64,000 nucleotides of DNA from contig NC_052619.1 in the NCBI RefSeq assembly GCF_016545825.1, forward strand, positions 54,052,933 to 54,116,932, in the 5' to 3' direction. Made by a program: the position numbers and the translations under genes. This document shows, in pieces, positions 24,110 to 35,581 of the stretch; position 1 is the first letter of the stretch, and every line of letters begins with the position of its first letter. The DNA is from Eucalyptus grandis. Taxonomy: Eukaryota; Streptophyta; Magnoliopsida; Myrtales; Myrtaceae. The notes under the pieces are model-generated. The model was given only the letters and a program-made list of their open reading frames with translations, was not told the origin of the DNA and searched no databases.

Positions 24110-24670
24110 ATTCAATTTTATCAATGAAGGAAATATCACCAATAATTTGCTTGATGGGTAAGTCCCTAATGAATTACCAACACTATTAAAATTTTGTCTA
24201 CATTCCAATGAAGTAGTAAATTACCAATCCTGTGAAATTTTATTATTGATGTAAGTAATTTAAGAACTTATCAATAGTCCAACGAAGTCGTAAATTACTA
24301 AACGAATTACCACCATTATAAGGAAATAAAATTATTATTATTATTATTGAATGATTATAATACTTCACAAAAATAGAAATGATTGACCAGCAATGGAACA
24401 AAATCACCGTTTTTTTCAAAATTTAGCAACATTCCAATGATAATAAATTAGCCACTCCTCTCGAAGTTTACCAATATAGTAAGTAAATTACTATCACCAT
24501 CAGCAAATTACCAGCATTCTAATAAATTAGTAAATTACCAACTTGTATTAAATTTTACTAGTGGGATAAGTAAATTACTAACGCTATAAATAATTTGCCC
24601 ACATTCCAATGGAGTAATAAAGTACCAAGTCCTTCGAAATATTTACCAGTGCCGTAGGCAACACCATCAC
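24110..24670. repeat. Degenerate array around aaattaccaacattcca
   Basis: About 560 bp in which variants of taaattaccaac, cattccaatgaagta and agtaaattacta recur every 25-60 bases in the same orientation, interleaved with an ATT run at 24,328-24,348. It looks like a diverged minisatellite. No coding potential. Confidence 0.55.
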
Positions 24671-24891
24671 GGGATCAACGGCAAAGGCTGTGGCCCATTA
24701 TTTAAAAAATACGTGATGATTTTGATGTGGACCTATCCTAATATTTTGACAGGTCGAAAGGGTACTTGGAAAGGGCAAAGGAAGCGTCATGGAAACCGCT
24801 GATGAGCCTTATTTTGTACAATAAACTACGGTTATATCATGTGCCATCCATAAAAAATTATGGCATAAATTACATGCACATTAATAATAAT

Positions 24892-25481
24892 GAAAAATTC
24901 AAGTAAGAATACAAAGTGTCTTCAGTGTTTTAAATAAAGATTTGAAATAAATATTATTTTAAATAAAGATCTTATTTCAAATATATATATAAAATAGTCA
25001 TGTCAGTTTCGAAGAAAAACCTGACCTTATTAAGTTAATGGCATTTTTGTCCTTTATATTTTTATCTTCTTTCTTTTTCTTTCTTTTTTACTTTTTCTTT
25101 TTTCAGTAAAATACACAACTAAAAAAAGGGAAAAAAAAAAGACTAAAACTTAAAATAAAAAAAGTACAGGGAGGGGCCCTCCCGCCCGCTGAGGTTATTT
25201 ATTTATTTATTTGAATTTTCTTTTCTTTTATTAAGTTTTAGCTCAAATTAAAAAAAAAATATTCACGTGGGAGGCCCGCCCATACCTTTTTCTTTTTTTT
25301 TTTAAGTTTTAACTTTTTTTCTTTTTTGAGTATTTTTGGAAAATAAAGAAAATAGAAGATGTAAAGAACGAAAATACTTTTCTAGCAATAGGTGAATTTG
25401 GACTATTTTTAAAATTGATATGATCATTTCATATTCTTATTTAAAATATTATTCATTTTAGCTTCTCAACTGGAATTTTTT
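24892..25481. mobile_element. Decayed Mutator-like element relic
   Basis: The left end (gaaaaattcaagtaagaata, then acaaagtg) and the reverse complement of the right end (gaaaaaattccagttgagaa, then gctaaaatga) match each other imperfectly. They also match the ends of the elements at 19,632 and 52,413. The internal ggcatttttgtcctttatat segment is shared too. The core is pyrimidine-rich and holds no gene. Target duplications are no longer clear. Confidence 0.5.
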
Positions 25482-25489
25482 CTGAAAAA

Positions 25490-25878
25490 ATATCATCTTT
25501 CTGCAATTTGGCAGCAGCAAAATCGACATCCGATTGATAATGATCAACAGATTCCAGAAAATGACTTGGTTTTGGCCATTTGTGGTGCGTGGGTCGCGTG
25601 CCTGCGTGCGGGGGACTTCAAGTCGACCAAGAACTTCAAGTCGAGTAAAATATAGATAGATAAATCTCGAAAGCCGGAGGGGCAGGAGTCAGCAGTCTTG
25701 ATATATCCTTTATTACCCCTCCTCCTTTATATAAACCCCTCCCTCACCCGCTATCCGACTCCTCTGTCTCCTCCAGACGCCCAAATCACACGCCGCTCTC
25801 GGTCGCTGCCTGCCCCCCCCCCACACCACCCCGTAGCCCGTAAACCCTAACCGCCTCCTCTCGCGAAACCACCGGGCA
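25490..25878 (+). promoter_or_regulatory. Promoter and 5' leader of the caprin-TNL gene
   Basis: A clean TATATAAA at 25,728-25,735 lies about 145 bp before the ATG, which allows a leader of about 110 bases. The leader is C/T-rich, with a C run at 25,814-25,821. It ends aaccaccgggcaATGGCG, a good plant start context (G at +4, and GCG as second codon). Distal sequence 25,500-25,585 is shared with orphan flank copies at 18.1 kb. Sequence from about 25,620 onward, including the TATA box and leader, is not seen in the other flank copies. It may have come in with the caprin-like exon (inference). Confidence 0.6.
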
Positions 25879-26165
25879 ATGGCGTCGTCCGCTTCTCCCT
25901 CCGACGCGACCAACGGCCCCGTCCTCAGCCTCATCAACAAGCGCCTCTGCGCCCTCCGCAAGGAGCACAGCCGCATCCTCCAGGTGGAGGGCTCCATTGC
26001 CCAGGGAAAGACCATCAACAAGGAGCAGGAGGACGTCCTCCGCTCCAAGCCCTCCGTTCTCGCCTCCATCGACGAGCTCGAGAAGCTCCGCCCCCAGCTC
26101 TCCTCCGCCCTCCAGGAGGAGCTCTCCCTCGCCGCCCAGCGCCTCCCTCGCGACGACGACGCCCC
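25879..26165 (+). other. Caprin-like coiled-coil segment fused to the TIR exon
   Basis: Residues 1-95 of the TNL. Key stretch: LINKRLCALRKEHSRILQVE at 18-37, then GKTINKEQEDVLRSK at 43-57 and a heptad-like LASIDELEKLRPQLSSALQE tail. This fits the N-terminal conserved region of the plant caprin-like family and resembles the homology region of animal Caprin-1 (KKLR..EKK..K, then N.DQ). The assignment is from memory of the families. The DNA is strongly GC-rich with G/C third positions up to about 26,165. It then switches abruptly to AT-rich TNL composition within the same exon, which marks a fusion joint. Confidence 0.65.
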
Positions 26166-29100
26166 CGAGAAAGGGGAGGCAAATAACAATGCTGCTGCAA
26201 ACCATGGAACAGCAGGAGGCGCTTCTTCTACTCACCCTTCAACAGAAGGTCAAGGAAGGGCTACTTCGTTAGGATATGACTATGAAGTATTCTTGTCCTT
26301 TCATGGACCAGATACACGACCAGGTTTTACCGACTTCCTTTACACTAATCTTGATGATGCGGGAATCCGCACATTTAAGGATGACAAAGAGCTCCGAGTT
26401 GGGGAAGAGTTTGCCCCAGAACTTCTCGAAGCAATTAAACAGTCGAAGATTTCAATACCTATCTTTTCGAAAGGTTATGCCTCTAGCCCATGGTGTCTCA
26501 AGGAGTTAGTCCAGATGGTCGACTGCCAGCAAGTTGGAAGACAAACAATCATGCCCATTTTTTATGATGTGGCACCTTCAGAGGTTCGATATCAAAATGA
26601 AGGTTACGCAAAGGCCTTTCTTTCACATGAAGAGAAGGGGCGATATAGCGAAGAGACGATAAGTCAATGGAAGGCTGCTCTCAATGTAGTCGGCGCAATA
26701 AACGGATGGGACCTGCACAATAAGGAGAAGAACAGGTGACTGCTTTTAACATTCCATCTGATGTGCATTGTATCATTAAAGCTGGATGCGTATCAATCGG
26801 TTTCTTTTTCAGATTTGTGTTAGTCTTTTTAAGATTGAATTTAATGCTATTGAAGTCATCCCGTAGGAATCACGTAAAATAATGGCATAATCCCAATTTT
26901 GTACTTTTTCATTCCAAACAACATTTGTTTTTCGGATCAGGTCCTTCATTAACTATCTGTACAAACGCTGATTCATCTACAATGGAATAATATCTTGAAG
27001 AACGCATTACGAATATGTCTCTAGTTTCAAAGTGGTCTTGTCAGAACATGGTATGGTTCAACATAGTTTTCTAACTTGTTGCGTTTTGATCTCCAACACT
27101 AGGCGAGAAGGTGAGTTCGCCAGAACAGTTATCCAGGAGATTTCCAATATGTTGTCAAAGGCTTATCCGGAGGTATCAGACTCCTTGGTCTGCATCGACC
27201 ACCATGTGGATGCGATCATGAAAATGATAGGTGCTGAGACAAGTGAAACACGGATTATAGGAATCCACGGGATGGGTGGCATTGGAAAAACGACTATTGC
27301 CAAAGTCATCTACAATAAGCTTTCCCATGACTTTGAGAATCATTGCTTTCTTCGTGATATTCGAGAAACGTCAAAAGGTAATGGCATTCAATGCTTGCAG
27401 AATCAGCTCATCTATGACATCCTCAAAAAAAAATGCGTAGATATCAAAGACGCTGACAAAGGGACTCAGATAATTAAAGAGAGGCTGTCCAATAAAAGAG
27501 TCCTCCTTGTTCTCGATGATGTGGAAAAAGAGAATCATATCGATGCACTTGTAGGTAAGTGTGATTGGTTACACAGGGGGAGCAAAATTATTGTTACCAC
27601 AAGAAACGGAGCTATTGTCTGTCCTCCCAAGGTGGACCACAGTTATGAGCTTAGAAGGATGGATGACGATCTGTCTCTTAAACTTTTTAGCAAACATGCC
27701 TTCCAAAAAGATTCTCCTTTAGATGTGTATATCCACCAATCCAAGAGGGCAATAAGCATTGCTGGAGGTCTGCCGCTAGCTCTGAAGGTCATAGGCTCAC
27801 TTTTATTTCACATTAAAAAGGAAAAGTGGGATAGCAAATTAGAGGAGTTAGAAAATGTTCCTCCTGAGGATGTTCAGAGTATGTTGAAAATAAGTTATAA
27901 TGCGTTACGTGTTCGAGAAAAGCATATATTCCTCGATATAGCTTGTCTTTTCATTGGATATGACAAAGACACTGTGGTTCACTTCTGGGATAAATCTAAA
28001 TTTTTTCCGGACAAGGCTTTGGAAGTTTTGCAGAACATGTCTTTGATAAGTATTGAAAAGGACAATAAAGTGTGGATGCATGACCAACTCAGAGACCTTG
28101 GAAGAGAAATAGTTTTCGAACAAAGTAACTTGAAAATAGAGAAGCAGAGCAGGGTGTGGAATCCTAAGGAAGGATTGGATTTGCTGAGGAGACATAAGGT
28201 AAAATCTCCCCCTATAGGATTGGTTGTACTGAACTTAACCGCTTAATATAGTGCACCTGGATATATGCGTTTGCCTTAAACTTTTTTGTTTTTGAATTTT
28301 TCCTTTGGGCAGGGAAAAAGGAAAGTTGAAGCTCTTCGTCTCAAGTTGGACCATCGGCGGCAGTACCGGTTTACCTGTGAAGGCTTTGAGAGCCTATCAC
28401 ATCTAAGGTTCCTTGAAGTGGATGGTTCAAAGGAAAATTTTTGTGCAGAAGAGAGGCTTTATTGGCATGAATCGCCATCAAATGTTCTTCCAACTAATGA
28501 GAATTCAGATTTCCTTCCACAATTACGATGGCTCTCATGGCGTGACATTCCCCCAACATTTAACATCACAAATTTCTTTGTAGAGGATGTGGTTATTCTT
28601 GATCTATCTTGGAGTGAAATTACAGATGATTGGAAGGGGTGGAACCACATGAAGGTATGTTATATGCTAAATGACACTTATTATTCCATCGTATTAGATT
28701 TGAAAGTGATTTTTGCATGTTTTTGTTTTACAGGTGATGAAGATATTGAAAGTTTTGGACTTGTCCCATTGTCAGAAACTTCAGATGTTGCCTGATGAGC
28801 TGGGTAGAGATCTTGCAAGCCTTGAATATCTATATCTGAAATGTTGCAAATCATTGCAGAGGCTTCCGAACTCAATCGGAAATTTGAAATCACTGATTGA
28901 GTTGGATATATCTAGCACGATGATCAAAGAACTACCCGATTGCATCGGAAAGTTGAAAAATTTGAAAAAAGTGAAGATGAGTTATTGTGACATAAGCACA
29001 ATACCCAATGCCCTTTGGACGATTGAGAACCTCGAAGAAATAGTTGCCAAATGTACATCTTTTTGTAGAGTCCATGTGAACATTGGCAGTTGCATCTACA

Positions 29101-30092
29101 TGAGGATCTTGAGACTAAATGGTGCAGATATATGTGCACTGCCGAGGCTTCCAGAAAGTCTTATTGAATTACAACTGTCTGAGTTGAACATGGACACGTT
29201 TCCAGATCTCTCAAACCTCACTAATTTAAAGGAATTTGATCTTGGATTTGGCCGACCTGATTATGATGGGAAGTCTAATGGGCTTGTGGAATATCCCATA
29301 CCACAGTGGATTGGGAACTTAAGCAAACTGGAGTCTCTGGCCCTGGAGTCTCATTATGTGACCACCTCAACAGACATTAGCCTCCCTCCTCAACTCAAGT
29401 CACTTTGCCTCAAATGCTCCAATTTGCGTTGCCTCCCAAGGCTTCCCTCCAGCTTATCATCTCTCCATATTTCGCGTGCTACAATTACAAAGATTCAAGA
29501 CCTTGGTTGTTTGGAGAACCTACGAGATTTGCAGCTTATGTCACTTGGACAGGTGGAGATACTACCTGATCTGAGCAATTTAAACAAACTACAGCGTCTT
29601 CAAGTAGGATTTTGTAATCATTTGGTTGAGATTCAAGGTGAACTACCACGGTGTTTGGATAGATTGCATATTTCTTCCTGTGATTCTTTACAGAAGTTGC
29701 CTGATCTGTCAAGCTTGATGGGAGAGCAAGATGTTGAAATAAAGAATTGCAGAAAATTAAATGTGGAGGCAATTCATGGATTTGTGCAGAAGAATCCACG
29801 AAATTTGCAGCTTGTGGGCTTTGAACAGCTGCAGATCCTACTTGATCTAAGTAATTTAAAGGAGCTCAAACGTCTTCGAGTAGAAAACTGTTGTTATCTT
29901 GTTGAGATTCAAGGCGAATTACCACAATCTTTGGAAGAATTGGAGATTTCTTCCTGTGAATCTTTACAAAAGTTGCCTGATCTGTCAACCTTAAAGGGAC
30001 TGCGAAGGGTAAAAATGTATCGTTGTGGGAAATTGAAAAAAGACGAAATTCGTTGGCTTTGCTTGAAGAAGGGGGTCGAATTTGTGGGATAA
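25879..30092 (+). CDS. TIR-NBS-LRR immune receptor with caprin-like N-terminal extension
   Basis: Intracellular TNL receptor. The four exons are 25,879-26,735, 27,103-28,198, 28,313-28,654 and 28,734-30,092. All joins are GT/AG and keep frame, giving 1,217 residues. Residues 1-95 are a caprin-like coiled-coil segment and 96-130 an Asn/Ala/Gly/Ser linker. TIR is 132-280 (YEVFLSFHGPDTR; the GEEFAPELLEAI region where the NADase glutamate is expected; SKGYASSPWCLKEL). NB-ARC has P-loop GMGGIGKTT 342-350, kinase-2 VLLVLDDV 419-426, RNBS-B GSKIIVTTR 445-453, GLPLA 508-512, FLDIACLF 562-569 and MHD 611-613. LRRs run from about 652 to the end, with no obvious C-JID. All nucleotide-binding motifs are intact, so it is probably functional. 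TIRs of this kind make NAD-derived signals through EDS1. The start at 25,879 is the first ATG after the TATA box. An alternative is a transcript starting nearer the TIR, but no good ATG precedes it. Confidence 0.93.
29514..30065 (+). repeat. 276 bp in-frame duplication in the LRR exon
   Basis: Two successive copies of a 92-codon LRR cassette, offset by exactly 276 bases (for example gttgagattcaagg at 29,625 and 29,901). Each copy reads like LVEIQGELP..L..L.ISSC followed by SLQKLPDLS.L. The copies have diverged by many substitutions. The cassette also survives in the TNL pseudogenes at 23.5 kb and 60.95 kb. Confidence 0.85.
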
Positions 30093-30160
30093 TACAATTA
30101 ATGGTCGAATTTGTGGGATAATACAGTTAATGGTCGAATTTGTGGGAGAATATAATTAAT
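30074..30160 (+). repeat. Three 29 bp tandem repeats across the stop codon
   Basis: The unit ggtcgaatttgtgggataat plus nine bases is repeated at 30,074, 30,103 and 30,132, with one or two changes. The first unit contains the last codons (VEFVG) and the stop codon of the TNL. The other two lie in the 3' UTR. Confidence 0.9.
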
Positions 30161-31614
30161 CCGTTACTGAATCTGAATCTGAGGGAGAAGACCGACAAAC
30201 CTGAATCTGAGGGGGAAGATGATGGATAAATGCACACTGCTCTTGAAAGCTTCTTGATCCACGACCACAAATTGTTCCCTTGTGTTCAAACTTTAAACGA
30301 ATTGGGGTTAAGTTATTTCATCTGACAACCAGTGTTTCCTTTTTTTGCAATCAAATTCTTTCGCAGATATGAACAGAGAAGTTTACATTTTATTGACCTT
30401 TTTGCAAGTTCATGTCTGAAAACCTGATGAAGGTATTGAAATTATGATACCTCCGAACAACCGGAGGGTTCTTAATTATGTGCAAATATTCATATTCTTT
30501 TCCTAGTTAGGTTTGGCTATTTAGCTATATTTTCTTTGGATGGTTTCTCTTTGCTTTTATCTTTCCCAGCTTGGAATATGCATGTCAATTGCATCGTTTT
30601 AATTTGATTTGTATCAAATTATTAGAGATCCTTGTGGATTTGCTGCTTCACATATTTTGAAGTTGATAACTTCAGTTTGCATTGGAGATAACTTCATTAT
30701 GCTGTAAACAATTAGATGGAATGTGTGTTGGAAAGTCATATAACTATGGTTCTCATCCCAAAACTTTTACAGCATAATCAAGTCATTGTTGCAACTGTGA
30801 AGAAGACAGGTACTCTATACTGATATGCTTGTATTCAGTTTATTTTCCAGGAAAGGTGTGCTTCTTAGTGGGATTTGCCAATGTTATGGGGAAATCATAA
30901 AACGAAGAAAGATGAATTTCGCTTGGGTAGCTGCATCAATAGTTGGTGCGGCCAAACTTATGTTTGTGACAGGAGAAGGGAACTATTTAGCTTCTCCAAG
31001 GTATCATAAATCACTGTGCAGTTAAGGCTAAATTTCAGTAATATCGGTGCTTGGGACATATAATAAATCTCCCTTGGGTTAGAAATTTTTTAAATGAAAC
31101 TCGTGTGTGATCTTTATTATTGTCTACATTTTCTGAAAATGGTTATGCTTAGGTGATTATCTATCATAGAAACCCTTCCATTCACCTCAAGTTACACTAG
31201 AGGATTCTTTTAGGTTGTAAGGTTGACAAGAAGTGCTATGGGAGACAACTCAAACGACCAGCCTTTTGCCGGTTTCTAATGTTGCCGAGAGGAATTAAAG
31301 GTTAGATGAACTCACAAAAACCTTTCTGCACAGGGAGTTGCGGCTAATTAGGCAGCTGTACAAATGAAGACCGAATAAAGGAAAATGAAGATGTCATGCA
31401 ATGTTGACTAGTTCTCTTTCACAATCTTGAGGTGATAAACTGTGCATTCATCTGTCAGGAACTCGAAGATTAATGAGGGAAGTCATTGCCTACTGATGAA
31501 TATGTTAAATCTGTGGAACTCGATGTAAAGTATCACTTGAACTATTTGCCCTTTTTTCAGAAAAATCATTAGAGCAGGGGCAGAGGATTTCATTTTGTAA
31601 TTGGGGAATACATT

Positions 31615-31616
<2 letters not shown>
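30161..31616. other. TNL 3' flank, no further gene
   Basis: A short open frame at 30,825-31,025 (contains MNFAWVAASIVGAAKLMFVT) is unrecognised and has no support. Blocks at 30,690-30,800 and 31,440-31,616 recur elsewhere in the window (about 1,250, 15,790 and 39,490). Confidence 0.45.
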
Positions 31617-31649
<33 letters not shown>

Positions 31650-31656
31650 GGGGGGG
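31617..31656. repeat. Homopolymer T32 followed by G8
   Basis: Thirty-two consecutive T then eight G. It could be a degraded retroposon tail read on the minus strand, or an assembly-sensitive homopolymer. Confidence 0.95.
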
Positions 31657-31836
31657 AGTAGTAAAAGTGCTAATTAGGCAAACCTTATTGTTTCATTTTT
31701 CCCTTTTTGTGGGGCCATAAAAATGAATATTGCATTTCAGCTAAAAGAGTGCTCACTTCATTGATATGCTGTAAAAGTTGCTTATCTGTACTGAAATGTT
31801 ATGAGGAAACACTTGAAGGGCTTGTCTGGACAGGGA

Positions 31837-33260
31837 AAAATTGTTTGCGCTTGAAGGGGTATTCAAGGTAGTCTTAGTTGCACTTACCAAAACAAGTTCA
31901 AGGACCTTTCGATGTGAAAACGGTGTTGAAGGTAGTCTTAGACATGAGTATGAAAGGCACTTGCAACACAGGAAACAAGAATTGTTGGAATCTATGGATC
32001 ATGCGGTGTTGGAAACACAATTCTTGCCAGAATGATCTACAATCAACTTTCACATGGGTTTTGAGCACTGTTACTTACCTACTAACATAGTTGAAACTTC
32101 AGAGCTCAAGGGCATCCAGTACTTGCAGAATCAACTCATCTTCGATGTCCTCGAAAGGAAATTGACAAAAATAAGAAATGTCGGTGAATGATCAAGACAA
32201 TTGAAGATAGGCTGTTGAGTAAAAGATTTCTCGTCCTTTTTTATGATGTTGATCACATGTAGTTGAATGCACTCATCGGTAGCATCAATGATATTCAGGG
32301 CATTACTGAATTCTAAGTGCTGAATATCAAGCACTAAATGATCTCGAAATTCTCTGTGTTTCACATCGTTCATCGATGAAGATGATCTTTTCCATTGGTC
32401 GCTTGACATCTCTATGGAGGCTTTCTCTTAGAAGAACCATAATTACACAACTTTCCCTGTCCGTTGAAGAACAAGCCATGACTAACTTGTCTTTGAACGA
32501 TTGTATAGAGAGGCTTCTGGACTCAATTGGCAATGAGTAGTAGCTAACTTGAATTGGATATCTCCTATACATGCATTAAAGAGCTACCTGATTCGATGGG
32601 AAGCATGTAAAGTTTAAAAATAGTGAGGCTGAATGATTGTTCCATGGGAAAAATACCTACTGCCCTATTGATGCAGTAAAAGCTTGAAGAGAGAGATGCA
32701 GCACACGGTGAAAACTTACAATTGGAAATTCCAAATGATTTGTATCTGGCCATCTGACTAGATGCTTCTCCTGTGTAAAATGATCAACTTGTGGAAGATC
32801 CAATGCCATGGTGAGTAGTGTGATTAAATCAACTGGATTCTTTGACCTTATTGTCTGCTCCTTATCAACAGATATTGTTCAGCTTTCTCATCTCAAAAGA
32901 CTAGAACTCCGGGGTTAACTTGCTTGTGCCTCCTAAGACTTCCCTTGAGTTCATCTTTTTGTACGTGTTGAATCTTGAGAACAGCAATGGATCTCTCAAA
33001 TTTGAAGAGACTGTCAGAGCTAAGAATTGGGAAGTCTGCAATAACGAAGACTCAAGGCCTTGACTGCTTGGAGAATCTCCAAATTCCGTTGATATTGAAC
33101 GACGGGAGAGTTTTCCTGACATGACTCATTTGAAGAAGTTAAAGCGTCAGTGCACTAGATTATTGTGGTAATATGCATTATGCTCATCGCAAACTACCAG
33201 AATCTCTGGATTAATTGTTGATCGAAGGCCTTGTCATCCTTGATGTAAGTTTATCTGGTT
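31837..33260 (+). pseudogene. TIR-NBS-LRR pseudogene 2
   Basis: Around 31,990-32,150 it reads GIYGSCGVGNTILARMIYNQ. This is a P-loop in which GMGGIGKTT has become GSCGVGNTI, losing the critical Lys. Then come a frameshift, IVETSELKGIQYLQNQLIFD and a stop. The rest of NB-ARC is gone. LRR remnants follow at 32,490-32,690 (LELDISYTCIKELPDSMGSM, then a stop, and LNDCSMGKIPTALL) and near 32,990-33,130, matching the intact gene around 28,890-29,030 and 29,490-29,560. Many stops are present. No TIR exon is seen. Confidence 0.85.
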
Positions 33261-34539
33261 GAAATACTTGGCAGAGGGGTTTAACGTGTGAGGCCTCTTA
33301 CCATTTCAACTTGAAGAGGTTCAAATGATGCATTGTCGGGCTGCAGAGATCTTTTTCCAATAAGGAGTGCATGTGGTACTTGAAAGGTCCTGCATCCACA
33401 ATCAAGTTTCTTGTCAAGGAACCCATTGAAACTTAAACAAATTGCTTATTTCCCTATCTCATCTCAGCAGACATTTATTATCGTCTTCCTAGGAATTATG
33501 TTCTTTTTACATAAATGAGAATCGCACTTTGGCAAGTTGACTTGAAATCTGACGTTCTTGTACCGTTGAATAGTTATTACAGGCTGTTTTTGCTACCATT
33601 TTCTACCTTTAAGATGGATGGCTGTAAACTACTGATGAAATGGGACCATGGTTTTTTCAATCTATTTCATGACTTAGAGTTGCTTTAGATATATTTCCTT
33701 TTGATGATTTTGGCTAATTGAGTTACCAGTAAAAGACTAGTCAAATTGATGCTAGTGTTGCTTCATTCAAGTGCATTAATTTTGTCAATTTACTCGTTGG
33801 TCACTTATGTGGGATCTTTGATGCTTTAGTTTTCAACATTGATAAGGAGAATTGCTGAACGACAGAACAGTCTATGACGGGACGGCCTAAGTTCTTTCTC
33901 TCAATAATTAGTAAGAGAAATTTATGGGGTCATACTGTGTAGGTGAGCTGTGGCTAACTCGGTTTATGCATAAGAGTTGATGACCAATCGACCTAAGTAA
34001 AGAAAGATATGAGTGAGACGGCAGTATATCTTTCCCGATCTTTTGGTTCCATACTCCGGCTTTTACCGCAGCGCACAAACTCTAGCTTATCATCTAATGC
34101 CAAGGACTTAACTGGTCTCTTGCACGATGTGCTTTGAATGGGCATATTTGGCAATATACGCTTTGTTATGGTAAAGGAATTTCAGTTTTTCAGGTTTCCA
34201 CTGATTTTATTCCTGCATATCAGAGAAAGAAGATGAAAGCTTACAAGTTCCAAAGGACGATCAGTTCATTCTTATATGTGGAAGCCAATATATAAAATGT
34301 TTACCTCCTTGAAATTTAGCAGAGGTTGCCGGTGGAAACAATGCGAACTTCAGACAACCTCATCATTTTTTCCATGATGGCTTTATTTAATTCCTTCCGG
34401 GAAACAGTTTTTAAGAACTTGCTTGTACCGATAAATCTTATGTTCCAATGTGCCAGTAAAACAGTTTTGAGAAAGTGGTCTCCATTGACAGTTTGTTCAC
34501 CTTATAAAACAGCTTAATTGCCTAACCATGCAAGTCTCA
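33261..34539. other. Spacer between TNL and lipase units
   Basis: The part 33,730-33,850 is paralogous to 41,935-42,020, and 34,430-34,600 to 42,240-42,400. The TNL-to-lipase spacer was therefore duplicated together with the genes. No gene seen. Confidence 0.5.
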
Positions 34540-35553
34540 TAGTTCCAGGATTCACACATATGCCAAATTTGTCAAGTTCTACCCATAAATAACTTAGCTC
34601 AGAATCCCCAACCCTTGGTAGATTTTGTCAAGTCTGGCAAATTAAGCCGTAGGCCCAAGATTAGATTGACAGGTCACTTGCGAGCACATTCATTCAATAA
34701 AAATCAAGAGTTGCATTTACAAGGATGATACATTCGACTTCATGCTATTTACATTCGTAGTGATTTTCAATGGAGCTCCTGTGCATCTTGCGACAGATGT
34801 GAACTGATAGATGGAGTGCATTATGTGAACAAACTTCATCACAGAGCTCCCTGATGATCTTTGAGGAACCAGGTGCTGAACCAGAAGCAATTTAAATTAA
34901 GTTGCTCTTGGCATCGGAGTTTGAAGGCAGCCTCAGTGCAGCAGTTGAAGGATTCCTGGAAAGCATAAAATTTCCTTTGACATCTTTGCTTCCCTATTCA
35001 TCCATGACGATTTTGCACATCCCTGTGTCTCAACCATTAAATGGTCCGCAATGCTGTTACCAGTTACCAGTCAACAGAAACACACTCTCATCAGTCGTCC
35101 ACAAATATTCCTGGCAATAAAGGATTGGTTCTCTAGAACAAGCTGGTCTGTCACATGACTTACTGCACCAGCATGATTAATTCACAATTGAATAAGTAGC
35201 TACAACTGAAACTACCTCCTTCCCTGCTGCATGATGAATCTTCTCCAGAGAGCTATCACAAATTTTCTTAACCTGATAAATCAGACTATAAAATCCGACA
35301 TTATACAACCATACCTACAACAAAGGGAAGATTTCAATTACATGTGAACACTACAATGTAAAGAGTACGATCAGTCACCTGAGAACTAAGTGGAATCAAA
35401 TCATTTCCACATTATCTCACATCAATATGTTTTTCTGTAGCTGTCTTTGAGCTAGTTGCCCATAACTATAAGCATTAGTAAACATACATAATTAGAATGT
35501 GTAATGCTATTTTGCGTAGCTTAAGAGTAGGTCATCAGCCATCGCAGAGTGAC

Positions 35554-35581
35554 ACAGAGAGAGAGAGAGAGAGAGAGAGAG
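35554..35581. repeat. (AG)n microsatellite
   Basis: About 14 perfect AG dinucleotides. A similar shorter run is at 37,055-37,071. Confidence 0.97.

Noticed and set aside
24110..24670. Possible CRISPR-like regular repeat array
   Set aside because: The motif is degenerate and its spacing irregular, and this is plant nuclear DNA. A diverged minisatellite explains it better.
25713..26235. Minus-strand frames of 150-158 codons opposite exon 1 of the TNL
   Set aside because: Shadows of the GC-rich caprin-like coding sequence. The plus frame has family motifs and proper splicing.
30825..31025. 66-codon frame downstream of the intact TNL
   Set aside because: No domain, no copy at the other TNL loci, and no start context or splice evidence.
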